From assembly GCF_014202315.1 (NCBI RefSeq), contig NZ_JACHGN010000016.1, positions 248,001 to 312,000 of the forward strand: 64,000 nt of DNA. The letters are read 5' to 3'. A model generated the notes under the pieces. That model saw only the letters and a program-made list of their open reading frames with translations, made no database searches and was not told where the DNA came from. This stretch comes from Thermocatellispora tengchongensis (GTDB lineage: Bacteria; Actinomycetota; Actinomycetes; Streptosporangiales; Streptosporangiaceae). Shown here one piece after another: positions 27,786-36,654 of this stretch. The position numbers and the translations under genes are program-made. The first letter of the stretch is position 1. Each line of letters starts with the position of its first letter.

Positions 27786-28166
27786 TCAGCCCGCGGCCGC
27801 GTCGTGGCGGGCGCGGGCGGCCCGGATGTCGTCACGGTGGGCGACGGCCCAGGCGTCCAGCGCCCGCAGCGGCACGAGCAGGGTACGCCCGAGGTCGGTG
27901 AGCGAGTAGTCCACCCGGGGCGGGACCGTGGGGTGCGCGGTCCGGCACACCAGCCCGTCACGGACGAGCCTGCTCAGGGTCAGGGTCAGCATGCGCTGAC
28001 TGATCCCGTCGATGGCGCGGTGCAGCTCGCCGAAGCGATGGGTACGCTGCCCCAGCAGGACCACGATCAGCACACTCCACTTGTCACCGACCCTGTCGAG
28101 CACCTCCCGCACCGGGCAGTCGTCATCGACAGAGATCGCAGGCCCGCGCGCCCCTACCTCACGCAC
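27786..28166 (-). CDS. HxlR-family transcriptional regulator
   Basis: 126-residue winged-helix regulator: CPVREVLDRVGDKWSVLIVVLL, HRFGELHRAIDGISQRMLTLTL and YSLTDLGRTLLVPLRALDAW are the HxlR signature, with the conserved early Cys (DDDCPV) that can act as redox or electrophile sensor. GTG 28166 is the best of several weak starts; GGAGG lies 14 nt upstream, unusually far. Convergent with clpX (23-base gap). It usually controls a divergent gene, but the sequence upstream is a repeat mosaic without genes. Confidence 0.85.
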   Translation of the reverse strand: MREVGARGPAISVDDDCPVREVLDRVGDKWSVLIVVLLGQRTHRFGELHRAIDGISQRMLTLTLSRLVRDGLVCRTAHPTVPPRVDYSLTDLGRTLLVPLRALDAWAVAHRDDIRAARARHDAAAG

Positions 28167-28174
28167 AAGAAGTA

Positions 28175-29490
28175 ACCCTACCTCCCCCACCACCACCGGG
28201 CCATGTGAACCGGACCAGGCCATACCGCACCACCGCCGGGCCCCACCACGCCGGGGCCACCCCCACCACCGCCGGGCCGCACCGCACCGCCCCGGGCCGA
28301 GTCGCCCCCGCGCCACCTCCGAGCCGGCTCCGCGCCGCCGCCGGGTCGCACCGGCCCACACCGCCCCAGGCCGGTGGGACTGGGGGCGGTGCCGCACCAC
28401 CGCCGGGCCGGGCCAGACCGCGCCGACGGGAGCGCGCCCAGCCCCCTTGGACGAGAAGGGCCCGAGGCCATCGGCCTGCCAGGGGTGGCTGGGTGTGGCC
28501 CCCGGTGTGCGCCGGATGCGCCACGGCATGCGGGCGGGTTTGCACCAGTGTGCTCCACACGCCCGGCCATGCGCCGGATGCGCCGCGGTGTGGGCCGGCC
28601 CCACCCCGGTGTGGGCGAGGTGCGCCCGGCTATGCGCCCGCTATATCCCGGTGCCCGCCGGTTGCGTCGCAGGTGCCCCGGGCATGGGAGCGGTGCCGGG
28701 TGCGCCGAGATCTGCGCCCGGTGAGCACCCGTTGCGTCCCGGGGCGCAGGCAGGTATGAGCCAGTGTGCTCCGGCAGACCCGGGTATGCGCAGGATGCGC
28801 CGCGGTGTGGGCCGGGCGCACCCCGGTGTAGGCCGCGGCGAGTCGGGGCGAGCCGGGCTGCGCCGAGCAGGCTATGCCGAACTGCGGCGAGGCTTGTCAG
28901 CCGCGCCGCGCCCGTGGGCCAGGCCACGCTACCGCAAGCGGGGGCGCGCGCCGTGCGTCGCGCCGAGCCGCCCAATGCCGCGCCATGCAGGGGGCCGGGC
29001 CGCGCCAGGTCAGGCCGTGCCAGGCCGTGCCAAGCCAGGCCGTGCAAGCCAGGCCAGGCCGAGCCGAGCCAGGCCACGCCGAGCGGGCTGCGCCGAGACG
29101 GGCCATGGCGGCCGCGCCGCACCGCGCCGGGCCACGGCACGGCGAGCCGGGTCGCCCGCATGCCGCGCTGGACCGCGCCGAGCGTAGTGAACCCGGCCGC
29201 TCACCGCCTGCGCACCATCCGGGCGCACCCGTCCCACGCCGGGCCGCACCCGGCCCACAGCGTGGCACACCCGGCGCATACCCGGGCGTACCGGGGCGCG
29301 TCGGGAGCGCACCCGGCGCCAACGGGGGACATCCGGCGCTACCCCGGCGCCCCGGCCACGTCTGCGCATACCCGGGGCATCCGGCCGCAGATCGTCGCGG
29401 GGATCGTCGGCGGGGGAACGATGCCGTGCGGGGGTGCTGCGGTGACCGGGGGTGTGCGCGGGCGGGCGCGCCATTCGGCGTGGGCACGTC
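28175..29490. repeat. mosaic of short degenerate GC-rich repeats, no gene
   Basis: The 1375 bases between the HxlR start and the oxidoreductase stop hold four adjoining blocks of different short repeats. Block 1 (about 28185-28430) has four copies of CACCACCGCCGGGCC (one with a mismatch), at 28188, 28228, 28264 and 28395. Block 2 (about 28480-28840) contains a roughly 72-base segment at 28545-28617 and a diverged copy at 28761-28833, both with GGATGCGCCGCGGTGTGGGC. Block 3 (about 28845-29160) repeats CAGGCC/GCCGAGC units, including CAGGCCGTGC at 29011, 29021 and 29036. Block 4 (about 29215-29400) repeats GCGCACCCGG/GCGCATACCC units. Long open frames exist only because stops are rare; their translations are low complexity. 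Confidence 0.75.
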
Positions 29491-29541
29491 CGGGGAGCGC
29501 CTCGCCGGTCATGGTGCGGCGCTCCCCGGGCACGGGGGCGG

Positions 29542-32500
29542 TCAGGGCTGGGGGGCAGGTTCGGTCAGGGTGGCCAGGGTTGCGGTGGCGCGGGCGCGGA
29601 ACTCTGCGACCCGGGCGAGCTTGATGTCCTCGTAGCCGCGGATGATCTCGGGCAGGGCCGCGATCTCGGCGACGGTCTCGGCGGTGGCCGGGGTGAGCCG
29701 GTCCAGGGCGGCGCGCACCAGTTCGCGGTACTCCGGTACCAGTGCCCGCTCCACGCGGCGCACTTCGGCGCGGCCGAACACGTCCAGGGCCGTGCCGCGC
29801 AGGACGCGGGCGGCGCGCAGGCCGCGGAAGAGGACTCCGGCCGAGCGGCGTAGCCTGATCTTGCGCTTCATGCCCATGGCCCGCAGCATCGGCGGGTGCA
29901 GCAGCACCGACACGGCCGCGCCGGGGCCGAACTCCCGCTCCCGCCTGGCCCGCTCCTGCGGGTCCAGGTGCAGCCGGGCGACCTCGTACTCGTCTTTGTA
30001 GGCCATCAGCTTGTGCAGGCCGCGGGCGTAGGCGAGCGCTATCGCGGTCCCGGCCTCCTCCCCCGCGCGCTCGGTGGCCAGGGCCGCCACGCGGCGCACG
30101 TCCTCGGCGTACGTACGGGCGTAGGCGGCGTTCTGGTAGCCGGTCAGGTCGGCCACGCGCCGGGCCAGCACCTCCTCCAGCCCGTCCGGCTCCGGGGCAG
30201 GATCGGGCCCGTCCAGCACCGCCCGTACGGCCTCGGGGGCGGCGACGGCGGCGCGGCCCCAGCGGAAGGCGGCGAGGTTGCTCTCCACGGCGGCGCCGTT
30301 GAGCCGGATCGCCGCCTCGATCGACTCCGCCGACACCGGCAGGCACCCGTGCTGGTACGCCGCGCCGACCAGCACCATGTTCGCCGGCATGTGGTCCCGG
30401 AACAGCGCCTCCGACAGCCCGTGGGCGTCGAGGTAGAGGTTGTCGGGCCCCCGGGTGGCCGACTCCACCCGTACGATCGCGTCGGCGGGCGAGCCGGGCA
30501 CCGCCGCGCGGCCGGTCACCATGGCGGCGGTCGGCACGAGGCCGGTGTTGACCACCGCGATCGTGCGCTCCGGCGCCGCCACGGCCAGGTTGGCCTCGGC
30601 CGCCGCGCCGAGCAGGTCGAAGCCGAGCAGCACGTCGGCGGTGCCGGGCGAGGCGGCGGTGCTGCCGATGATCGGCTCGGGCGACAGGCGGACGTCGCTG
30701 ACGACCGGCCCGCCCTTCTGCGCCAGCCCGGTCTGCTCCAGCCCGGCGGCGTGCAGGCCGTCGAGGTGCGCGGCCATCTGCAGGATCTGCGAGACGGTGA
30801 CCACGCCGGTGCCGCCGATGCCGGGCATGCGCAGCAGCACGCCGGCGCCGACGCGGCGCACCGGCTCCGGCAGGCCGTCCGGGGGCGGGGGCACCGGCCG
30901 GTCGGGGCGGGCGCGGCCCGGCTCGACCAGCAGGAACGACGGGCAGTCGCCGTGCAGGCAGCTCAGGTCGGTGTTGCAGGACGCCTGGTGGATGCGGGTC
31001 TTGCGGCCGAACTCGGTCTCCACCGGCTGCACCGACAGGCAGGTGGACTTCTGCCCGCAGTCGCCGCAGCCCTCGCACACCCGCTCGTTGATCACGACCT
31101 TGGCCGCCGGGACCGGCAGCTTGCCGCGCTTGCGCAGCCTGCGTTCCTCGGCCGCGCAGCGGTCGTCGTGGATCAGCACGGTCACGCCGTCGATCGCGGC
31201 CAGCTCCTTCTCGGCCTCGGCCAGCTCGTCGCGGTGCCGTACGGCGGCGATCCGCGCGAGCCGCACGCCCCGGTAGGTCTCCGGCTCCGGCGTGGTGACG
31301 ATGACGCGGCGCACGCCCTCGATCTCCAGCCACCGGGTCAGCTCGGGCACCCCGAGCCGCCCCTCGGCGCGCTGGCCGCCGGTCATGGCGACGGCGTCGT
31401 TGTAGAGCAGCTTGTAGGTGATCGGCACGCCGGCGGCGACGGCGGCGCGGATGGCCAGCGAGCCGGAGTGGTGGAAGGTGCCGTCGCCGAGGTTCTGCAC
31501 GAAGTGGCGGTCGTCGGTGAACGGCGACAGGCCGATCCACTGCGCGCCCTCGCCGCCCATCTGGGTGATGCCGATCTTGGTGCCGCGGCCGGGACCGTCA
31601 AGCGCGACCATGGCGTGGCAGCCGATGCCCACGCCGACCAGCGTGTCGTCGGAGGTGCGGGTGGAGGAGTTGTGCGGGCACCCGGAGCAGAAGAACGGCG
31701 TGCGGGCGGGCACCAGCGGCAGCGCGCGGCGGACGGCCCGCGGCGGCTCGGGCGCGAGCGAGCGCAGCCGGACCGCCGCCGCCCGGGGCAGCCGGTCGGT
31801 CCCGACGCAGGCGGCGACCGCGGCGGCCACGTCGCCGGCCTTGAGGGTGCCGCGCGGGGTGAGCAGGTCGCGGCCCGACACCGCGGGCGGGCGCTCGGTG
31901 CCGTACAGGGCCTGCTTGATCTGCCCTTCCAGGAAGGGGACCTTGTCCTCCACGACCAGCACCCGCTCCAGGCCGGCGGTCATGGCGGCGAGGTGGCCGT
32001 GGTCGAGGGGGAACGGCATGGCCAGGCGGATCAGCCGCACCCCCAGGTCGTCCAGCGCGGCCTCGTCCAGGCCGAGGTCCGCCAGCGCGCGCCGTACGAC
32101 GGCGTACCCGGTGCCGGAGGCGACCACGCCGAGCCTGGCGCGGGCCGGGTCGCCCGGCTCCAGCATGATCCGGTTGAGCCCGTGTTCCCGGGCGTAGGCG
32201 CGGGCGAGGTCCAGCCTGCGGGTGAGCATGTCGTACTCGGCCTCCACCGCGGCCGGGCCGACCAGGGTCGGGGGCGCGCTCCGCTCCTGGCGCGGCGGTT
32301 CGGGGATGCCGGCGCGCAGGGGGGCGAGATCGACGGTGGCGGAGGCGTCGGCGATGTCGGCGACGATCTTCAGCCCGGTCCACAGCCCGCTCTCGCGCGA
32401 CAGCGCGACCGCGTGCAGCCCGAACTGGACGATCTCGGCGACGGTGCCCGGGGCGAGCAGCGGCAGCGACAGGCTCTGGCACATCGGCTCGCAGGAGCTG

Positions 32501-32973
32501 GGCACGGTGGAGGACTTGCTGGCCGGGTCGTCGCCGATCCAGGCGACGGCGCCGCCCAGGCGGGCCGTGCCGGCGATGGTGCCGTGCCTGATGGCGTCGG
32601 CGGCGCGGTCCAGGCCGGGGTTCTTGCCGTACCAGAAACCGGTCACCCCGTCGTGCCGCCGTCCCGGCACCTGGCCGAGGAGCTGGGTGCCGGCGACCGC
32701 CGTGGCGGCCAGTTCCTCGTTCAGGCCGGGCCGGAACGTCACGCCGGCCGGTTCCAGGAACCGCGCGGCCCGTCCCAGCTCCAGGTCCACGCCGCCCAGG
32801 GGCGAGCCGGGGTAGCCGGAGACGAAGACCCGGGTGTCCAGGCCGCGCGCCCGGTCCAGTCGGCGCTGCTCCAGGGTGAGGCGGACGAGTGCCTGGATGC
32901 CCGAGATCAGCACGCGGCCGGCGTCGGCGGCGTACTTGTCGTCGAGCGAGACGGGGGCGGATGCGACGCTCAC
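29542..32973 (-). CDS. indolepyruvate ferredoxin oxidoreductase, single-chain
   Basis: 1143-residue thiamine-diphosphate and iron-sulfur enzyme that decarboxylates aryl- or branched 2-oxo acids to acyl-CoA, passing electrons to ferredoxin. Order: pyrimidine-binding domain (FVSGYPGSPLGGVDLELG, GLNEELAATAVAG), central ThDP-binding region (FFCSGCPHNSST, about residue 428; GEGAQWIGLSPF), a ferredoxin-like Cys cluster CEGCGDCGQKSTC with CNTDLSCLHGDC (about residues 630-675), then the gamma-type domain (MPGIGGTGVVTVSQ, GLAQKGGPVVSDVR) and a C-terminal DUF6537-like part. GTG 32973 has GAGGAGG upstream. Divergent from an Lrp regulator, which suggests a role in amino-acid-derived 2-oxo acid breakdown. 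Confidence 0.95.
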   Translation of the reverse strand: MSVASAPVSLDDKYAADAGRVLISGIQALVRLTLEQRRLDRARGLDTRVFVSGYPGSPLGGVDLELGRAARFLEPAGVTFRPGLNEELAATAVAGTQLLGQVPGRRHDGVTGFWYGKNPGLDRAADAIRHGTIAGTARLGGAVAWIGDDPASKSSTVPSSCEPMCQSLSLPLLAPGTVAEIVQFGLHAVALSRESGLWTGLKIVADIADASATVDLAPLRAGIPEPPRQERSAPPTLVGPAAVEAEYDMLTRRLDLARAYAREHGLNRIMLEPGDPARARLGVVASGTGYAVVRRALADLGLDEAALDDLGVRLIRLAMPFPLDHGHLAAMTAGLERVLVVEDKVPFLEGQIKQALYGTERPPAVSGRDLLTPRGTLKAGDVAAAVAACVGTDRLPRAAAVRLRSLAPEPPRAVRRALPLVPARTPFFCSGCPHNSSTRTSDDTLVGVGIGCHAMVALDGPGRGTKIGITQMGGEGAQWIGLSPFTDDRHFVQNLGDGTFHHSGSLAIRAAVAAGVPITYKLLYNDAVAMTGGQRAEGRLGVPELTRWLEIEGVRRVIVTTPEPETYRGVRLARIAAVRHRDELAEAEKELAAIDGVTVLIHDDRCAAEERRLRKRGKLPVPAAKVVINERVCEGCGDCGQKSTCLSVQPVETEFGRKTRIHQASCNTDLSCLHGDCPSFLLVEPGRARPDRPVPPPPDGLPEPVRRVGAGVLLRMPGIGGTGVVTVSQILQMAAHLDGLHAAGLEQTGLAQKGGPVVSDVRLSPEPIIGSTAASPGTADVLLGFDLLGAAAEANLAVAAPERTIAVVNTGLVPTAAMVTGRAAVPGSPADAIVRVESATRGPDNLYLDAHGLSEALFRDHMPANMVLVGAAYQHGCLPVSAESIEAAIRLNGAAVESNLAAFRWGRAAVAAPEAVRAVLDGPDPAPEPDGLEEVLARRVADLTGYQNAAYARTYAEDVRRVAALATERAGEEAGTAIALAYARGLHKLMAYKDEYEVARLHLDPQERARREREFGPGAAVSVLLHPPMLRAMGMKRKIRLRRSAGVLFRGLRAARVLRGTALDVFGRAEVRRVERALVPEYRELVRAALDRLTPATAETVAEIAALPEIIRGYEDIKLARVAEFRARATATLATLTEPAPQP

Positions 32974-33064
32974 GCGGACCTCCTCGGCGTCGTGGGGGTG
33001 TGAGCCAAGCACAGCAACGGCATGCCTGGGCGCACAAGTATCCGCCGACAAATCCGCTCAAAGA

Positions 33065-33102
33065 CGCAAAGAGTTTGCGGAAGAGCGCGATCTCGCTAAC
33101 GT
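33065..33102. promoter_or_regulatory. Lrp-type operator and lrp promoter
   Basis: Perfect 15-bp palindrome CGCAAA-GAG-TTTGCG at 33065-33079, the size of Lrp/AsnC half-dimer sites. Its right arm is the -35 (TTTGCG, 33074-33079) of a promoter with a 17-base spacer and TAACGT at 33097-33102, reading toward the Lrp gene. The layout fits autoregulation and control of the divergent oxidoreductase. Confidence 0.6.
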
Positions 33103-33129
33103 TCCTTGCATGCGACCGGGGAGAACCAC

Positions 33130-33579
33130 ATGGCCGAGATAGACGACATCGACCACAAGGTGCTGCGGCTGCTGCGCGAGGACGGGCGCAGGACCTTCTC
33201 GGAGATGGCCGGCGAGGTCGGCTTGTCGGTGGCCGCGGTCAAGCGGCGGGTGGACCGGCTCCGCGAGCTCGGCGTGATCACCGGCTTCACCGCGCAGATC
33301 GACCACGCCAAGCTCGGCTGGGGCATCGAGGCGTTCGTCGAGCTGCGCTACGCCGGCACGACCCCGGTCGGCGAGATCGTGCGCACGGCCACCGACATCC
33401 CCGAGGTGCAGGCGGTGTTCACCATCGCGGGCGACCCCGACGCGCTGATGCACGTGCGGGTGCGCGACCTGGGCCACCTGCAGCAGGTGATCGACACCCT
33501 GCGCCGCGCGGGCACCATCACCGGCACCAAGACGCTGATGGTGCTCGGCTCCTGGACCCGCGAGACGCTGCGCCGCTGA
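33130..33579 (+). CDS. Lrp/AsnC-family transcriptional regulator
   Basis: 149-residue regulator. N-terminal winged helix (IDDIDHKVLRLLREDGRRTF, VGLSVAAVKRRVDRLRELG) and C-terminal RAM/ligand domain (AFVELRYAGTTPVGEIVRTA, VFTIAGDPDALMHVRV). ATG 33130 with GGGGAGA upstream; an ATG at 33106 lacks a site. Such proteins sense amino acids or 2-oxo acids as octamers. Divergent from the indolepyruvate oxidoreductase, which is its probable target. Confidence 0.93.
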   Translation: MAEIDDIDHKVLRLLREDGRRTFSEMAGEVGLSVAAVKRRVDRLRELGVITGFTAQIDHAKLGWGIEAFVELRYAGTTPVGEIVRTATDIPEVQAVFTIAGDPDALMHVRVRDLGHLQQVIDTLRRAGTITGTKTLMVLGSWTRETLRR

Positions 33580-33598
33580 CCCCGGCGGCGCGGGTGGT

Positions 33599-34559
33599 TC
33601 ACTCGCCGACGGTGAGCACGATCCTGCCGGTGGCCAGGCCGTCGGCCTGGCGGCGCCAGGCGGCCTCGGCGTCCTTCAGCGGCACCGCCTCGTACGCGAC
33701 CGCCAGCCGGCCCAGGGCCGACTGCTCGGCGATCAGCGTCATCGCCGCGGCGCGCTGCTCGGGGGCCAGCTCGTTGTTGGTGTACCCCAGCAGCCGCAGC
33801 GACCTGCTGCGGATCGTCGCGGAGTCGATCGGGCAGGTCTCGGCGGCCGAGGAGCCCAGGTTGACCAGCCTGCCGCCCGCGCGCAGCGTGCGCGCCGCCG
33901 CCGCGGCGGGGGCGCCGAAGAGCGGGTCGAGCACCAGGTCCACCGGGCCGGCGGCGACGGCGCGGAAGCGCTCGGCCAGCTCGGCGACGTCCTCGGTGTC
34001 CAGCGTGACCACGGCGTCGGCGCCGGCCCGCTCGGCGCGCTCGCGGCCCGCCGGGGAGCGCGCCCCCGCGATCACGCGGCGGGCGCCGGCGATGCGGGCG
34101 AGCTGGACGGCCGCCTGGCCGACCACCCCGCCCGCGCCGAGCACGAGCACCTGCTCCCCGGCCGCCAGCTCGCCGCGCCAGGTCAGCGCCATGTGCGCGG
34201 CGATGGCGGACAGCCCCCAGCGCGGCCACCGCGACCGGGTCGGCGCCCTCGGGCAGCGGGACCAGATCGGCGGCGGGCACGACCGCGTACTCGGCCATGC
34301 TGCCGTCGCCCGGCGCCATGCCGGCCGAGGTGGGGAACCACACCGGCCGGCTGCCGGACACGCCCACCCCCTGCACGCCCGGCACGTACGGGGTGCGCGG
34401 CACGCCGAAGTAGGACCTGCCGCCGGCGCACAGCACGTCCAGCGGCGTGATCGGGGCGGCGCCGACCTCGACCAGCGCCTCCCCCGGGCCCGGCTCGGGC
34501 ACGGGGCGTTCGGCCACGCGCGGCGGCCGGCCCGGGGTGTGGATCTCCGCGGCTCGCAT
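33599..34559 (-). pseudogene. quinone oxidoreductase-like (MDR) gene with a frameshift
   Basis: Two frames make one zinc-independent medium-chain dehydrogenase of about 319 residues. The N-terminal part (from ATG 34559: MRAAEIHTPGRPPRVAE, PYVPGVQGVGV) runs to VAVAALG, after which the frame turns to Arg/His-rich sequence; one frame over, LSAIAAHMALTWRGELAAGE resumes the family sequence, followed by the Rossmann motif VLVLGAGGVVGQAAVQLARI. Removing one base from the run of five C at 34214-34218 restores a continuous protein. Last gene of the ring-cleavage operon, starting 2 bases after the LigA stop. Either a real inactivating mutation or a base-calling error in a homopolymer. Confidence 0.85.
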
Positions 34560-34561
34560 GG

Positions 34562-34924
34562 TCACGTCGTGATGTCCGGGTAGGGCAGGGTGACGTGCGC
34601 GAGCTCGCGGGCGTAGTCGAGCTGCATGCCCAGCGGCTCGGTGGCGTCGCGCTCGAACATCGCGATCCACAGCGTCAGGGTGAGGAACGGGTGGGCGCCC
34701 ATCTCGAACAGCGCGACGTGGTCGTGCTGGGACAGGGCGCGCCGCTCCTCGTCGGTGAAGCGCAGCCAGGTGGACGCCTCGCCGGAGTGGCAGTTGAGGA
34801 TCTGGCCGGCCCGCTCCGCCTCCCACCAGGTGACGGTGCCGGCCGGGTCCTCGCGGTACCGCTCGACCAGCTCGGGGTCGCGGTCCACGGTGAACAGGAA
34901 CTTGTTCAGCAGATACTTGCTCAC
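34562..34924 (-). CDS. LigA-like small subunit of class III extradiol dioxygenase
   Basis: 120-residue helical protein of the LigA family (protocatechuate 4,5-dioxygenase alpha subunit-like): YLLNKFLFTVDRDPELVERY, REDPAGTV, LSQHDHVALFEMGAHPFLTL. It caps the active site of the catalytic LigB subunit. GTG 34924 has AAGGAGG upstream. It lies 40 bases after the LigB-like gene in the same operon; in Sphingobium ligAB the order is the reverse. Ring-cleavage substrate (protocatechuate, gallate or a methylated analogue) is not readable from this subunit. Confidence 0.9.
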   Translation of the reverse strand: MSKYLLNKFLFTVDRDPELVERYREDPAGTVTWWEAERAGQILNCHSGEASTWLRFTDEERRALSQHDHVALFEMGAHPFLTLTLWIAMFERDATEPLGMQLDYARELAHVTLPYPDITT

Positions 34925-34964
34925 AGCCCCTCCTTCGCCGGCGCCTGCCCGTCGGTTCGCTCGC

Positions 34965-35828
34965 TCACTGCCGGCCTCCGTCCGGGTACCAGGTGAAGTA
35001 CGCCTCCATGGTGTGGAACAGATCGTAGGTGTCCACGTAGTCGGCCTTGCGGCCCTCGCCCGCGACGCCCATCATCAGCATGAAGTCCATGAACCCGTGC
35101 GTGGCGTTGCCCGGCAGGTGCAGGCTCTCCAGGCTCACCTCGGCCAGGCAGCCCTCGATGTCGCCGGAGGAGATCCACTCCACGGCCTTGCGGTCGAACT
35201 CCGGGTCGGGGCCGTGCGGCCCGAACTGGCGCGGCCCGCCGAGCTCCAGCGACAGGTGGCCGGTGCCGATGACCGCCACCCGCTTGTCCGACGGCCACGA
35301 CTCCACCAGCTCGCGGATCGTCCGCCCGAGCTGCACGAACCGTTTCGGCTGCGGCAGAGGCGGGGCGAAGATGTTGGTGTAGATAGGCACGATCGGCAGG
35401 TCGTTCTGCGGGCGCAGCGTGATGATCGGGCACGTGATGGAGTGGTCGATGCGCAGCTCGTTGGAGAAGGCCAGGTCGAACCCGGCGTCCAGGCCCTCGC
35501 GCAGGATGTACGCCGACAGGTCCTCCTGCCCGGTGAAGAACATCCGGGGCAGCCCGAACTCGCGCTCCTCGTTGTACCAGTTCGCGTCGTAGAAGGGCGC
35601 CTTGCCGACGAGGAACTGCGGCATGTTGTCCAGCCAGAGCTGGTGGAAGTGGTCCGAACCCACCATGACCAGCACGTCGGGGCGCGCCCTGGTCAGGGTC
35701 TCCCGGAACGCCTCCACCTTGCGCACCCACTCGTCCGCGAACGGCGGCCGGTCCTCGCCGGTGGCGGTGCTGGCCCGGTAGTAGAAGGGGTGATGGGTGG
35801 ACGCGATCACCGCGACGAGCTCAGCCAT
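34965..35828 (-). CDS. LigB-like catalytic subunit of class III extradiol dioxygenase
   Basis: 287-residue LigB-family dioxygenase that opens a catecholic ring with Fe(II) and oxygen. Expected iron ligands: His12 in ASTHHPF and the His of VGSDHFHQLWLDN, with a later Glu; the general acid/base His is probably in VIGTGHLSLELGG. DRPPFADEWVRKVEAFRE and HGFMDFMLMMGVAGEG are typical of the protocatechuate/gallate-type branch. ATG overlaps the end of the lyase gene by 8 bases (ATGGCTGA). Together with the LigA-like gene it defines this operon as aromatic-ring-degrading. Confidence 0.9.
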   Translation of the reverse strand: MAELVAVIASTHHPFYYRASTATGEDRPPFADEWVRKVEAFRETLTRARPDVLVMVGSDHFHQLWLDNMPQFLVGKAPFYDANWYNEEREFGLPRMFFTGQEDLSAYILREGLDAGFDLAFSNELRIDHSITCPIITLRPQNDLPIVPIYTNIFAPPLPQPKRFVQLGRTIRELVESWPSDKRVAVIGTGHLSLELGGPRQFGPHGPDPEFDRKAVEWISSGDIEGCLAEVSLESLHLPGNATHGFMDFMLMMGVAGEGRKADYVDTYDLFHTMEAYFTWYPDGGRQ

Positions 35829-36654
35829 GCGAACCTCCAGTGGCGTCGATGTCGGGGGTGTACGGCTCGGGGGCGACGGACCGGTTGTTCAGGTCAACCG
35901 ACAGGAAGATGTCGTTGGCGACGGGGTTGCGCAGTTCCTCGGCGAGCTGCCCGATCAGCCCGGCGGTGCGGGCGAGCAGGGCGAAGCCGCGCAGCAGTTC
36001 CATGGGCAGGCCGAGGTCGGCCAGGGCCGCGCCGCACACGCCGGCGCCGTTGAGCGGCAGCGTACGGCCCAGGACCTGGGGGTGGACCCGGCCGATGGCG
36101 GCGAACAGCGACAGGTGCGGCCCGAACAGGCCCTCCTCGGCCGCGATGGTGAACAGGCGCGGGGTGCGCGGGTCGCCGTCCTTGTGCACGTGGTGGCCCA
36201 GGCCCGGGATGAACAGCCGGGCCTCGCGCCGCGCCCGCACGGTCTCCAGTGCCAGGGCGTCCCAGCCTGCGTCGTCGGCGGGCAGGGCGCCGTCGCGGGA
36301 GCGCAGCACCTCGTGCAGGAACCGGCCGCAGTCCTCGGTCACGCCGAGGAAGCGGGAGCCGCCGCCGAGCAGCCCGGCCGCCAGCGCGCCCTGGACGGAG
36401 TCGGGCGCCGACAGGTACGTCAGCCGGGTGACGATCGCGGTGGGCGTGAACCCGTGGTCGGCCAGCGCGGCCAGCACGGCCTCGAACACCCGGGTCTCGC
36501 CCGCCGTGGGGCGGCGCTGGGTGGCCAGCCAGAAGGCCAGCTCGCCGAACCCGACCTCGCCCATCACGTCCTCGGCGAGGTCGTGGCCGAGCAGCGTGAT
36601 CGAGGTCCGCGACGAGGCGCCCAGCGCGGTGGGGTACTCCGGCCGGTCAGCCAC
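35821..36654 (-). CDS. citryl-CoA lyase-like (citrate synthase-fold) protein
   Basis: 277-residue short citrate-synthase-fold protein, like the C-terminal lyase domain of ATP-citrate lyase and stand-alone citryl-CoA lyases: SSRTSITLLGHDLAEDVMG, LAFWLATQRRPTAGE, SVQGALAAGLLGGGSRFLG, FIPGLGHHVHKDGDPRTPRL, NGAGVCGAALADLGLP. It should cleave a 3-hydroxy-acyl-CoA of citryl type into acetyl-CoA or a related thioester plus a 2-oxo acid. The HHVHKDGDPR segment carries His and Asp-type active-site residues. GTG 36654 has GGAGG upstream and overlaps the CoA-transferase stop by 8 bases. An unusual partner for LigAB; see findings. Confidence 0.85.
   Translation of the reverse strand: MADRPEYPTALGASSRTSITLLGHDLAEDVMGEVGFGELAFWLATQRRPTAGETRVFEAVLAALADHGFTPTAIVTRLTYLSAPDSVQGALAAGLLGGGSRFLGVTEDCGRFLHEVLRSRDGALPADDAGWDALALETVRARREARLFIPGLGHHVHKDGDPRTPRLFTIAAEEGLFGPHLSLFAAIGRVHPQVLGRTLPLNGAGVCGAALADLGLPMELLRGFALLARTAGLIGQLAEELRNPVANDIFLSVDLNNRSVAPEPYTPDIDATGGSHG

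Noticed and set aside
28175-29490. Repeat mosaic considered as a CRISPR array
   Set aside because: Units are degenerate, of different families, unevenly spaced and without uniform spacers; no cas gene is present.
28012-29635. Several long open frames on both strands across the repeat mosaic
   Set aside because: They exist because the sequence has almost no A/T and few stops; translations are Arg/Pro/Gly/His low complexity, differ in each frame, have no ribosome-binding sites and match no family.
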